Counted from the stretch's first letter, positions 7,953-16,773 are shown. The stretch is DNA of 54,563 bases from an uncultured Oscillospiraceae bacterium (GCA_910584395.1 CAJUAS010000006.1:1-54563); one strand, 5' to 3'. The notes: generated by a model from the sequence alone, not told the origin. A program made the numbers and translations.

Positions 7953-9344
7953 ATGGAAATCAAACCTTGTCCCGATATGAACTACTGCGGCGTGCCCCTG
8001 CCCGACGACGTCGCCGCCATGAAGCACGCCGGCTTCTTTGACGACTGCCGCGCCGCCATCGCCAACTATTTGAGCGGCAACCTCCCCGACTGCCTGCGCA
8101 AACGGCTGGAGTTGGAGCTGAAGCGTCTGGACTTTCTCCCCCTGTCCGAGTATCCCTACACCGACGCCGAGGCCTTGGCTCTCCTGCGGGAGACCTTCCG
8201 GGAGTTCAAGGACGAGGAGCTGCCCCAACTGGTAAACAGCCGCGCCGCCGACTGGCTCTATATCAAGGGGGTGCGCCACTTCCACCGCCGCTTCATCGCC
8301 AACATTCTCACCACCCGGGACGACTATGTGGCCCGGCAGCTCCACCCCACCGCCGAGGACGCCGCCGACGCCGCCCGTCGAGGACGCATCAAGGAAAATA
8401 TCGCCGTGATGAAGGCCAAGGGGGAGCGCGCCGCCCGCATCACCGTCAAGCAGACCTTTTCTTTGAAGCCCGAGGCGGTGGAAAACGCCCCCCTCACCGT
8501 TCATCTGCCCATCCCCAAGCCCTGCGCCCACCAGTCTGACGTCCGCATTTTGGAGCTTTCCCACCCCGATATTGCCATCCTTGCCCCCGAATCCGCCCCC
8601 ATGCGGACGGTGTGCTTCCCCCACGCCAAGGCTGGCGACACCTTCTCGGCGACGTATAGTTATGTAAACCGTCTTGCCTACGTCGAGCCAGATCCCGCCA
8701 AGGTCACCAACGCGCCCCTCCCCGACGACGCGCTGAAGTGTCTCGGCGAGCAAGCCCCCAACATTCTGTTCACCCCCTTTATGCGGCTGCTCTCCGACGA
8801 AATTCAAGGCGGCGAGACGAATCCCCTGAAAATCGCCCGAAATGCCTATGATTTTGTGACCACAAAGGTGAAATATTCCTATATGCGGGAATATGCGGCG
8901 ATGGACACCATCTGCGATTACGCCGCCAAGAATTTGAAGGGCGACTGCGGCGTTCAGGCCATTTTGTTCATCACTCTGTGCCGCTTGGCGGGCGTTCCCG
9001 CCCGGTGGCAGTCCGGCTTCGCCGCCGATCCCGCCCAGGTGGGCTGTCACGACTGGGCACAATTTTATGTAAACTCGTATGGCTGGCTCTACGCCGACCC
9101 CTCCTACGGCGGCTCTGCCTACCGCGCCGGGGATATGGAGCGTTGGAACTACTACTTCGGCAATCTGGATATCTTCCGCACGGTGTTCAATTCCGACCTC
9201 CACCGGGAATTTGATCCGCCCAAGGCCCACTTCCGGGCCGATCCCACCGACAACCAGCGGGGGGAGGCGGAATACCCCCACCGGGGCATCCTTCCCTTTG
9301 AATATCAGCATACCGAAGAGATGCTTTTCTTTGAGGAACTATGA
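7953..9344 (+). CDS. Transglutaminase-like domain protein
   Basis: A 463-residue protein whose C-terminal third carries a transglutaminase-like cysteine-protease core: KGDCGVQA with the catalytic Cys near residue 331, HDWAQFYV with the His, and the YADPSYGG Asp. The N-terminal two thirds looks like a helical region followed by a beta-rich domain common in proteins of this kind. No signal peptide or transmembrane helix is seen, so it appears cytoplasmic. Such domains usually act as peptidases or amidases in bacteria. Sharing a transcript with a dipeptide epimerase suggests handling of peptides, perhaps murein peptides; that link is inference. RBS TAGGAGG. Confidence 0.85.
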   Translation: MEIKPCPDMNYCGVPLPDDVAAMKHAGFFDDCRAAIANYLSGNLPDCLRKRLELELKRLDFLPLSEYPYTDAEALALLRETFREFKDEELPQLVNSRAADWLYIKGVRHFHRRFIANILTTRDDYVARQLHPTAEDAADAARRGRIKENIAVMKAKGERAARITVKQTFSLKPEAVENAPLTVHLPIPKPCAHQSDVRILELSHPDIAILAPESAPMRTVCFPHAKAGDTFSATYSYVNRLAYVEPDPAKVTNAPLPDDALKCLGEQAPNILFTPFMRLLSDEIQGGETNPLKIARNAYDFVTTKVKYSYMREYAAMDTICDYAAKNLKGDCGVQAILFITLCRLAGVPARWQSGFAADPAQVGCHDWAQFYVNSYGWLYADPSYGGSAYRAGDMERWNYYFGNLDIFRTVFNSDLHREFDPPKAHFRADPTDNQRGEAEYPHRGILPFEYQHTEEMLFFEEL

Positions 9345-9366
9345 TTATGTAAACTACTTTGCATAG

Positions 9367-9396
9367 AAAAAGCACCGCCTTTGGCGGTGCTTTTTT
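9367..9396 (+). terminator. Intrinsic terminator after the transglutaminase gene
   Basis: Stem AGCACCGCC/GGCGGTGCT with a 3-base loop and flanking A and T runs. Ends the ispD-ispF-epimerase-transglutaminase unit. Confidence 0.9.
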
Positions 9397-9410
9397 GTGC
9401 GCTTTCCAGC

Positions 9411-9541
9411 GTGTCACGCTCGGATTGGACACGCTGACGGCCCCGCTTCCCTCCGACTCGGGCCAAATCGCGGCGGCATAGCCGCCTTACCAATTCGGCC
9501 CTCGCTCCAGTCCATCGTGGCCTGCGTGTCTATCCTCGCGC
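9411..9541 (-). repeat. Dispersed structured repeat, copy 1
   Basis: About 130 bases directly abutting the gdhA stop codon. It matches copy 2 (26932-27060) in the outer arms: GTGTCACGCTC, TGGACACGCT, CTTCCCTCCG, CTCGGGC, GCCCTCGCTCCAGTCCATC and CCTGCGTGTCTA are shared, while the middle differs. Read on the minus strand the middle folds as GGGCC...GGCCC enclosing GGCGGC-TAT-GCCGCC. Arms contain GACACGC and GCGTGTC in inverted order. No ORF is shared by the copies. Confidence 0.85.
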
Positions 9542-10891
9542 TTAGTAGCTCACGCCCTGCCACAGCATGGCTTCGGCCACCTTGAGGAAGCCGGCGATGT
9601 TGGCCCCGGCCACCAGATTGCCCGCCATACCGTAGTCGGCGGCGGCCTTGGCGGCGGCGGCGTAGATGTTGACCATGATGCCGTGGAGCTTCTCGTCCAC
9701 CTCGTCGAAGCTCCAGCTCAGACGAATGGAGTTCTGGCTCATCTCCAGCCCAGAGGTGGCCACGCCGCCGGCGTTGCTGGCCTTGGCGGGGGCAAAGAGG
9801 ATGCCGTGGCTCTGGAACCACGCCACCGCCTCGGGGGTGGAGGGCATATTCGCGCCCTCAGCCACGGCGAAGCAGCCGTGCTCGGTGAGGGCCTTCGCCC
9901 CCGCCTCGTCCAGCTCATTCTGGGTGGCGCAGGGCAGGGCGATGTCGCAGGGCACAGTCCAGATGCCCTTGCAACCCTCCACATACTTGGCGGAGGGGAC
10001 GTAGTCCAGATAGGTCTTGATCCGGGCGCGCTTGACCTCCTTGATCTCTTTGATGATCTTGTAGTCGATGCCGTTCTCGTCCACGATGTACCCGTTGGAG
10101 TCGCTCATGGCGATGACCTTGCCGCCCAGTTGGGTGGCCTTCTGGTTGGCGTAGGTAGCCACGTTGCCGCTGCCCGAGATGACGACCCGGTGGCCTTGGA
10201 AGGACTTGCCGTTGGCCTTGAGCATCTCGTCGGTGAAGTAGCACAGACCGTAGCCGGTGGCCTCGGTGCGGGCCAGCGAGCCGCCGTAGGTCAGGCCCTT
10301 GCCGGTGAGCACACCGGTGAACTCGTCCCGCAGACGCTTATACTGTCCAAAGAGGAAGCCGATCTCCCGGGCGCCCACGCCGATGTCTCCGGCGGGCACA
10401 TCGGTGTCCGGGCCAATGTGGCGCTGCAGCTCGGTCATAAAGGACTGGCAGAAGCGCATGACCTCCCCGTCGCTCTTGCCCTTGGGGTCAAAGTCGCTGC
10501 CGCCCTTGCCGCCGCCCATGGGCAGGCCGGTGAGGGAGTTCTTGAAGATCTGCTCGAAGCCCAAAAACTTGATGATGGACAGGTTCACGCTGGGGTGAAA
10601 GCGCAGACCGCCCTTGTACGGGCCGATGGCGGAGTTGAACTGCACCCGGAAGCCCCGGTTGACCTGAACCTTACCGCTGTCATCCACCCACGGAACGCGG
10701 AAAATGATCGTCCGCTCCGGCTCGACCATCCGGGCCACAATGCCCTTCTCGACGAACTCCGGGCGCAGCTCCACAACAGGCTGGAGGGACTCCAGCACCT
10801 CGTAGACCGCCTGCAGGAATTCCTTCTGGTCAGGGTCTTTGCGCTGAACATCCTCGTAGATGCTCAAGAGAGCTTTGTTGGTAATTGCCAT
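9542..10891 (-). CDS. gdhA: NADP-specific glutamate dehydrogenase
   Basis: A hexameric-type 449-residue glutamate dehydrogenase interconverting 2-oxoglutarate plus ammonia and glutamate. Visible: GPYKGGLRFHPSVN with a substrate lysine, LPMGGGKGGSDFDP with the catalytic-region lysines, PAGDIGVGAREIG, and the dinucleotide-binding VISGSGNVATY. Length and the full colinear sequence match the anabolic NADPH-type enzymes of clostridia. AAGGAG stands before ATG 10891 and a consensus promoter lies 32 bases further out. It is the only gene in its transcript; immediately behind its stop is a structured repeat (9411-9541). Confidence 0.96.
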   Translation of the reverse strand: MAITNKALLSIYEDVQRKDPDQKEFLQAVYEVLESLQPVVELRPEFVEKGIVARMVEPERTIIFRVPWVDDSGKVQVNRGFRVQFNSAIGPYKGGLRFHPSVNLSIIKFLGFEQIFKNSLTGLPMGGGKGGSDFDPKGKSDGEVMRFCQSFMTELQRHIGPDTDVPAGDIGVGAREIGFLFGQYKRLRDEFTGVLTGKGLTYGGSLARTEATGYGLCYFTDEMLKANGKSFQGHRVVISGSGNVATYANQKATQLGGKVIAMSDSNGYIVDENGIDYKIIKEIKEVKRARIKTYLDYVPSAKYVEGCKGIWTVPCDIALPCATQNELDEAGAKALTEHGCFAVAEGANMPSTPEAVAWFQSHGILFAPAKASNAGGVATSGLEMSQNSIRLSWSFDEVDEKLHGIMVNIYAAAAKAAADYGMAGNLVAGANIAGFLKVAEAMLWQGVSY

Positions 10892-10923
10892 GCCGCAACA
10901 CTCCTTTGGGGTTTGGTGGGTCT

Positions 10924-10952
10924 ATTATAAGTCAAGAACGGTAGAAATGCAA
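10924..10952 (-). promoter_or_regulatory. gdhA promoter
   Basis: On the minus strand TTGCAT (10947-10952), 17 bases, perfect TATAAT (10924-10929), ending 32 bases before the gdhA start. Confidence 0.8.
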
Positions 10953-10981
10953 GAATTTTTTTGCAAAACTGCAAAATATAT

Positions 10982-11012
10982 GAAAGAGGCGGGGACAAGC
11001 CCGCCTCTTTCG
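10982..11012 (-). terminator. Likely terminator of the ackA-Sel1 unit
   Basis: Perfect stem GAAAGAGGCGGG/CCCGCCTCTTTC with 6-7 base loop, 34 bases behind the Sel1 gene stop. The following tract is ATATATTTT rather than a clean T run, so efficiency is uncertain. Confidence 0.6.
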
Positions 11013-11045
11013 TAAAATATTGCATGGGAGAAGTCTGAAACTTTC

Positions 11046-14000
11046 TTATTTGCCAAACAACTTCCCGAACAGGCCCTTTTTCTTCTCCGGCCGGGGCGCG
11101 GCCGGAGCGCCGGAGGGAGTCAGGGTCTTTCCCCCGGCCTTGTTGACGCTTTCCAGCAGCTTTTTGCAGTCCGCGTCGTCACAGCGCTCCACGCCCTCCT
11201 CCAAGAAGGGCTTGGCCTTGGCCCAGTCGGCGGTACAGCCATAGCCGTAATAGAGGCAGATGCCCAGCCCGATGGAGGCCAGCTTGTAGCCCTTTTGATA
11301 GGCGGTCTCATAGAGCTGATAGGCCCGGTCATAGTCCACCGGGACGCCCTTACCCAGCCGGCAGCAGTCCGCCATCAGATCCATGGCCCGGGGCTGTCCC
11401 CGCTTCACGGCCTCCATGAACCACTTGGCCGCCTCGGCGTAGTCTTCCTTGACGCCGATGCCCACGTAGTGGCAGTAGCCCAGATTGCACATTCCGGCCA
11501 CATCGCCCCGCTGGGCGGCCTGACGGTAATACTCCGCCGCTTTGGCCTTGTCCTCCTTGACCCCCTCGCCGAACTCATAGCACAGGCCCAGATTGCACAT
11601 GGCAGGCCCGTAGCCCAGCTGAGCGGCGCGGGTGTAGTGTTCAAAGGCACGGGTCAGATCCTTGGGCACGCCGTCGCCGTGCTTGTAGCAGTCGCCCAAG
11701 ATCTTAACGGCCCGCGCCCAGTCCTGCTCCGCGGCCTTTTTGAACCACTCCACGGCCTTGCTCTTGTCCTCGCTGACGCCGTAGCCGTTTAAGTAGCACA
11801 CGCCCAGATTGCACTGGGCGGCGGCATAGCCCTGACGGGCTGCGGCGGCATAATACGCGGTGGCCTTCTTGGGATCTTCCTCCACGCCGTCGCCGCACTC
11901 ATAGCACAGCCCCAGAGAGCACTGGCTGGGCGCATACTCCCGCTCAGCGGCCTTCCGGTAAAGTTCAAAGGCCTTCTTGTCGTCCTGCTCCACGCCCCAG
12001 CCGCGGGAGTAGCAGTCCGCCAACAGGTCGATGGCCCGCAGCCAGCCTTGGTCGGCGGCCTTTTGAAACCACTCCACCGCCTTGGCGTCGTCGTTCTCCA
12101 CCCCGATGCCCCGGGAATAGCAGAAGCCCAGATTACACTGGGCGCAGGCGTCGCCCAGCTCGGCAGCTTTCGTATACAGCTCCACCGCCTTGGCCTTGTC
12201 CTCTTCCACACCGTCGCCCATCTCATAGCACAGGCCCAGAGAGCAGATGGACTGGGGATAGTCCCGCTCGGCGGCCTTCGCGTAAAGCTCGGCGGCCTTT
12301 TTGTCGTCGTGGGGCACGCCCCAGCCCCGCTGGTAGCAGTCCCCCAGCAGGTCAATGGCCCGCAGCCAGCCTTGGTCGGCGGCCTTTTGAAACCACTTGG
12401 CCGCCTCCGCCTCGCTGCGCTCCACGCCGATGGCCCGGAGATAGCAAAAGCCCAGATTGCACTGCGCCGCGGCCGAGCCAAGGTCTGCGGCCCGCCGGTA
12501 CAGCTCCACCGCCTTTTCCTTATTCTCCTCTACCCCGTCGCCGAACTCATAGCACAGGCCCAGCGAGCAGATGGCGGAGGGGTAGTTGTCCTCGGCGGCC
12601 TCCTGATAGAGGGCCACCGCCTTGGCGTCGTCCTTCTCTACGCCCCAGCCCCGCTGGTAGCAGTCCCCCAGCAGATCCATGGCCCGCGCCCAGTGCTGCT
12701 TGGCGGCCTTCTGAAACCAGTAGACCGCCTGTTCATAATCCTGCTCCACGCCGATGGCCCGGAAGTAGCAGAAACCCAAATTGCACTGGCTGGGAGCGTG
12801 GCCCTTTTCCGCCGCCTGACGGTAATACTCGGTGGCCTTCCGTTGATCCTGCTCCACGCACTCGCCCATCTCATAGCACAGGCCGATGGAGCAGATGGCG
12901 GTGAGATAGCCCGCGTCCGCGGCCTTTTGATACAGCTCCATGGCCTTCTTTTCGTCCTGAGGCACGCCCTTGCCGTCCTTGTAGCAGTCGCCCAGAAAAT
13001 CCAGCGCCCGCAGAGAGCCGCGGTCGGCGGCTTTCTCCAGCCATGTCGCCGCCTCCACCGCGTCAGCGGTCACGCCGATGCCGTTTAAGTAACACACGCC
13101 CAGATTGCACATGGCGGCGGAGTCCCCCGCGTCAGCGGCCTCCTTGTAAAGCTCAATGGCCTTGGGGCGGTCTTCCGCCACCCCTTCTCCCGCCTCATAG
13201 CAGACGCCTAGCTGGCGTTTGCCGGGGATGTAGCCGTTCTCGGCGGCCTTGGTGTAAAGCTGAAACGCCCGCGCCGGGTCTTTTGCCGTACCTGTACCCC
13301 AGCGCAGGCAGTCCCCCAGCACGCACATGGAGCGGTCGTGGCCGTCAGCCACCGAACGCTCCAAAAGGCGCACCGCCTCCTCCTCGTCCATTTCCACGCC
13401 CTCGCCGTTCAGATAGCACACCGCAAGGTCGCAAGTGGCGGGGGCGTAGCCCAAGTCGCTGGCCTGACGGTAGTAATCCACCGCCTTGCGGATGTCCGTC
13501 TCCACACCGTCGCCGTTCTCATAGCAAAGGCCCAGCTTTTCCAACGCCGGGGCGTAGTCCTCCTTAGCCGCCTCCCGGTAAAGCTCCAGCGCGTGGCCGG
13601 TGTCCTTCTCCACGCCCTCGTTGCCCCAGAGGAAGAAGTCGCCCAAGATGCACTGGGCGCGGGGGTAGCCCGCCTGCGCCGCCTTGGCCAAAAGCTCCAA
13701 CGCCTGCTGCATATCCTTTTCCACGCCGTTGCCGTTTAAGTAACACACCGCCAGCGCGCAGTCCGCCGGGGGATATTCGTTCTCCCCCGCCTGACGGTAA
13801 AGCTCCGCCGCCCGCTCCAGATCCTCGTCCACCCCGGCGGCGTTTTCGTAGGCCAGCCCAAGATTGTAGATGGACGGCGGGTAGCCCTGCTCCGCGCCTT
13901 GGGTGTAAAGCTCAAACGCCTTGACGTACCACTCTTCCCGCTTGGCCGCATCCTCCTCGGCGTTGGCCTTGGCGCGATAGCAGCCCGCCAGCGCGTCCTG

Positions 14001-14273
14001 CGCCTGCATATCCCCCGCGTCGCCGGCCTGCTCCAGCCAGCGGATGGCCGCGTCCAGATCCCGCTCTACGCCGTCACCGGAGGCGTAGCGGAGACCCAGC
14101 ATCCGCTGGGCCTCCACATCTGCCAGCTCCGCCCGCTCCTGAAGCTCCTTCAGCTCTTGGGCGTCCGCCTCCTTCTTCTTGTCAAAGGCCATTTGGATCA
14201 GCCCGGTGTTGAGAATGACCACGTCCTCCGGCTGCTTGTTCTGGCCTTCCTTCTCCTTACTCACTGGATCCAT
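11046..14273 (-). CDS. Giant Sel1-like (SLR/TPR) repeat protein
   Basis: A 1075-residue protein made almost wholly of about 27 Sel1-like repeats of 36 residues (consensus LGxCYxxGxGVxxDxxKAxxxYxxAA). The core is ordered as about eight 108-residue triads: LGLCYE-type, then LGFCY/LGVCYLN-type, then LGDCYQRGWGV-type repeats. There is a short acidic lead (1-45) and a basic tail ending KKKGLFGKLFGK. No signal peptide or membrane helix, so it is probably cytoplasmic. Sel1 arrays form alpha-solenoid scaffolds for protein binding; the partner is unknown. Start 14273 follows GGAGGA at good spacing; the upstream open frame runs into ackA. It sits 38 bases behind ackA without a terminator. Confidence 0.88.
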   Translation of the reverse strand: MDPVSKEKEGQNKQPEDVVILNTGLIQMAFDKKKEADAQELKELQERAELADVEAQRMLGLRYASGDGVERDLDAAIRWLEQAGDAGDMQAQDALAGCYRAKANAEEDAAKREEWYVKAFELYTQGAEQGYPPSIYNLGLAYENAAGVDEDLERAAELYRQAGENEYPPADCALAVCYLNGNGVEKDMQQALELLAKAAQAGYPRAQCILGDFFLWGNEGVEKDTGHALELYREAAKEDYAPALEKLGLCYENGDGVETDIRKAVDYYRQASDLGYAPATCDLAVCYLNGEGVEMDEEEAVRLLERSVADGHDRSMCVLGDCLRWGTGTAKDPARAFQLYTKAAENGYIPGKRQLGVCYEAGEGVAEDRPKAIELYKEAADAGDSAAMCNLGVCYLNGIGVTADAVEAATWLEKAADRGSLRALDFLGDCYKDGKGVPQDEKKAMELYQKAADAGYLTAICSIGLCYEMGECVEQDQRKATEYYRQAAEKGHAPSQCNLGFCYFRAIGVEQDYEQAVYWFQKAAKQHWARAMDLLGDCYQRGWGVEKDDAKAVALYQEAAEDNYPSAICSLGLCYEFGDGVEENKEKAVELYRRAADLGSAAAQCNLGFCYLRAIGVERSEAEAAKWFQKAADQGWLRAIDLLGDCYQRGWGVPHDDKKAAELYAKAAERDYPQSICSLGLCYEMGDGVEEDKAKAVELYTKAAELGDACAQCNLGFCYSRGIGVENDDAKAVEWFQKAADQGWLRAIDLLADCYSRGWGVEQDDKKAFELYRKAAEREYAPSQCSLGLCYECGDGVEEDPKKATAYYAAAARQGYAAAQCNLGVCYLNGYGVSEDKSKAVEWFKKAAEQDWARAVKILGDCYKHGDGVPKDLTRAFEHYTRAAQLGYGPAMCNLGLCYEFGEGVKEDKAKAAEYYRQAAQRGDVAGMCNLGYCHYVGIGVKEDYAEAAKWFMEAVKRGQPRAMDLMADCCRLGKGVPVDYDRAYQLYETAYQKGYKLASIGLGICLYYGYGCTADWAKAKPFLEEGVERCDDADCKKLLESVNKAGGKTLTPSGAPAAPRPEKKKGLFGKLFGK

Positions 14274-14311
14274 GTCCAAATTCCTCCTTTTGCCTTGGGG
14301 TTGCTCGAATC

Positions 14312-15511
14312 TTACTTCCCCGCCACGATGGCGGCGGTGTCCATGGCGATCATCAGCTCCTCGTTGGTGGGGATGATGAGGGTCTTGACCTTCGCCCCGG
14401 CGGCGGTGGCGTCCACCGCCTTGCCCCGGGCCTTGTTGGCCTCGGCGTCCAGCGCGATGCCCATAAAGCCCAGCTTCTCGCAAATCAGCGCGCGGGTGTC
14501 CGGGCCGTTCTCCCCCACGCCGGCGGTAAAGATCACCGCGTCCACCCCGCCCATGGCGGCGGCGTAAGCGCCGATATACTTGGAAACGCCGTAGCAGAAC
14601 ACGTCCAGCGCCAGCCGGGAACGGGGATTTCCCTCAGCGGCGGTGGCGTCCAGATCCCGGAAGTCCGAGGATACCCCGGAAATGCCCTGCACGCCGGACT
14701 TCTTGTTGAGAACGGTCTGCATCTCGCTCATAGTCAGGCCGTGCTTGTTCATCAGATACTCTAAAATAGCGGGATCAAGATCGCCGCAGCGCGTCCCCAT
14801 GGCCACCCCCGCCAGCGGGGTGAAGCCCATGGAGGTGTCCACGCTCTTGCCGCCGTCCACCGCCGCCACGGAAGAGCCGTTGCCCAGATGGCAGGAGATG
14901 AGCTTCACCTCCTCAATGGGCTTGCCCAGCATCTTGGCCGCCTCTTGGGTCACAAAGCGATGGGACGTGCCGTGGAAACCGTAGCGGCGCACCTTGTCCT
15001 CCTCGTAGTACTCATAAGGCAGAGGGTAGATATACGCCTTGGGGGGCATGGTCTGGTGGAAGGCGGTGTCGAACACCGCCACCATGGGCACGCCGGGCAT
15101 AACCTTGCGGCAGGCCTCGATGCCGATGATGTTGGCGGGGTTGTGGAGGGGGGCGAGGGGGATGCACTCCCGGATGGCGTCCATCACTTGCTCGTCGATC
15201 ATCACCGAGCTTGCAAACTTCTCCCCGCCGTGGACGACGCGGTGGCCCACCGCGTCGATCTCCTTGGCGGAGGAAATGACCCCGTGGTCGGCGCTCACCA
15301 GAAGCTCCAACACCTTCTCAATGGCCTCGGCGTGGGTGGGCATGGCCACGTCCTCGTTGAACACTTCCTTGCCGTTGTTGGGGGTGTGCTTCAGGTGGCC
15401 GTCAATGCCGATGCGCTCGCACAGGCCCTTGGCCAGAACGTCCCCGTTGTCCGAATTGAGCAGTTGATACTTCAAAGAAGAGCTGCCCGCGTTGATCACA
15501 AGAATTTTCAT
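14312..15511 (-). CDS. ackA: Acetate kinase
   Basis: Acetate kinase makes ATP and acetate from acetyl phosphate in fermentation. The 399-residue product starts MKILVINAGSSSLKYQ, with family motifs HRVVHGGE, the DTAFHQTMP segment, YGFHGTSH, ISCHLGNGSSV and the late FTAGVGENGP. Start 15511 was chosen over an in-frame ATG nine bases earlier because the conserved N-terminus begins there and AAAGGA is correctly spaced. No pta gene is adjacent, which is unusual for anaerobes. It is transcribed divergently from tmcAL, an enzyme that consumes acetate. Confidence 0.97.
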   Translation of the reverse strand: MKILVINAGSSSLKYQLLNSDNGDVLAKGLCERIGIDGHLKHTPNNGKEVFNEDVAMPTHAEAIEKVLELLVSADHGVISSAKEIDAVGHRVVHGGEKFASSVMIDEQVMDAIRECIPLAPLHNPANIIGIEACRKVMPGVPMVAVFDTAFHQTMPPKAYIYPLPYEYYEEDKVRRYGFHGTSHRFVTQEAAKMLGKPIEEVKLISCHLGNGSSVAAVDGGKSVDTSMGFTPLAGVAMGTRCGDLDPAILEYLMNKHGLTMSEMQTVLNKKSGVQGISGVSSDFRDLDATAAEGNPRSRLALDVFCYGVSKYIGAYAAAMGGVDAVIFTAGVGENGPDTRALICEKLGFMGIALDAEANKARGKAVDATAAGAKVKTLIIPTNEELMIAMDTAAIVAGK

Positions 15512-15545
15512 GTTTTGCATTCCTTTCGTGATGGATCGTTTTCCC

Positions 15546-15574
15546 TTGCCAGAAGGGTGCGCGTCCGATATAAT
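15546..15574 (+). promoter_or_regulatory. tmcAL promoter
   Basis: TTGCCA (15546-15551), 17 bases, perfect TATAAT (15569-15574), 71 bases before the tmcAL start. Confidence 0.72.
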
Positions 15575-15580
15575 AGCTTT

Positions 15581-15609
15581 ATTGTACTGCTTTTTTCTGT
15601 TAGGGGCAA
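15581..15609 (-). promoter_or_regulatory. ackA promoter
   Basis: Minus strand TTGCCC (15604-15609), 17 bases, TACAAT (15581-15586). It lies close to the tmcAL promoter on the other strand (15546-15574), leaving only a few bases between the two -10 elements, so the two start regions could interfere. Confidence 0.6.
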
Positions 15610-15645
15610 CCCCTTTTTTTGCCCTTTTCCGGGGAGGTGTCATCC

Positions 15646-16773
15646 ATGGCCGTCATAGGTATTGTGGCGGAATACAACCCATTTCATGTAGGCCACGCCA
15701 AGCATCTTGCCCTCGCCCGCCAACGCTCAGGGCCGGATGCTGTTGTCGTGGTGTGTATGTCCGGCCACTGGGTGCAGCGGGGAGACTGCGCCGTGACGGA
15801 CAAGTGGACGCGCGCCGCCGCCGCCGCGCAGTTCGGCGCGGATCTGGTGCTGGAGCTGCCCACCCCCCTCGCCATGTCCTCGGCGGAGACCTTTGCCCGG
15901 GGAGCGGTGTCCATTTTGACCGCCGCGGGGATGAACGCCCTGTCCTTCGGCTGCGAGACCCCTGACCCCGCCGCTTTGCAAGCCTTGGCGGACGCTCTGA
16001 ACAGCCCTGCCTTTGACGGCGCCGTCGCCCCTTTGATGGCCTGCGGTCTCTCCTACCCCGCCGCCCGGCAAAAGGCCGCGGCGGCCCTCACCAGCCGGTC
16101 GACCGCCGCCCTTCTGGCCCTTCCCAACAACAATCTGGCGGTGGAGTACCTCCGCGCCCTGCCAAGGGGCGTGACCCCGCTTCCCATTTGCCGCCGTGGG
16201 ATGCACGACGCTCCCCTTCCCGACCGGGATGATCCCTCCGCCGCCAGCCTCCGCGCCCTTTTGCGCGCCGGAGAGAGCGCCGACCTCTACCTCCCCGCCC
16301 CGTGGCAGGGGCAGGTCTATGACCTACGCCATCTGGAGCGGGCCATCCTCTCCCAGCTGCGAAGGATGACGGCGAAGGAGCTGGAGACCTTCCCCGACGC
16401 CGGGGACGGGCTGGCCCAGCGTCTTTGGAGGGCCGCCCAGACCGCCGCTTCTCTTGCCGAGCTGTGGAACGCCGCCAAGACCAAGCGTCTCGCCCACGCC
16501 CGGCTGCGGCGGGTGACCCTCCGCGCCGCGCTGGCTATTCCGCCGCCTGCGCCCCCCGCTTTCCTTCGGGTGCTGGCCATGACCCGCCGGGGGGCGGCGC
16601 ACCTGTCCGCTCTGAAAAAGACCTGTCCCCTGCCGGTTATCACCAAGCCCGCCCGGCATAAGGACTTGCTGGCCGCCGAGGCCGCCCTCACCGACCAGTT
16701 TTCTCTGTGTGCCGGCCTTCCCGTTCCCTGCGGGGAGGAATTCCGCCATTCCCCTGTTTTGGTGGACGAATAG
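15646..16773 (+). CDS. tmcAL: tRNA(Met) cytidine acetate ligase (TmcAL, YlbM family)
   Basis: TmcAL activates acetate with ATP and acetylates the wobble C34 of elongator tRNA-Met. The 375-residue protein opens with the nucleotidyltransferase GIVAEYNPFHVGHAKHL stretch carrying HxGH, followed by MSGHWVQRG and the family's conserved central region (LPTPLAMSSAE, FGCETPD). The start at 15646 follows GGGGAGG. It is divergent from ackA, whose product is acetate, the substrate of this enzyme. In other Firmicutes the gene (ylbM) often lies near ylbJ; here ylbJ is 35 kb away. Confidence 0.9.
   Translation: MAVIGIVAEYNPFHVGHAKHLALARQRSGPDAVVVVCMSGHWVQRGDCAVTDKWTRAAAAAQFGADLVLELPTPLAMSSAETFARGAVSILTAAGMNALSFGCETPDPAALQALADALNSPAFDGAVAPLMACGLSYPAARQKAAAALTSRSTAALLALPNNNLAVEYLRALPRGVTPLPICRRGMHDAPLPDRDDPSAASLRALLRAGESADLYLPAPWQGQVYDLRHLERAILSQLRRMTAKELETFPDAGDGLAQRLWRAAQTAASLAELWNAAKTKRLAHARLRRVTLRAALAIPPPAPPAFLRVLAMTRRGAAHLSALKKTCPLPVITKPARHKDLLAAEAALTDQFSLCAGLPVPCGEEFRHSPVLVDE

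Noticed and set aside
5945..7963. A 672-codon minus-strand frame opposite ispD, ispF and the epimerase
   Set aside because: Covers three well-conserved plus-strand genes; composition typical of a shadow frame.
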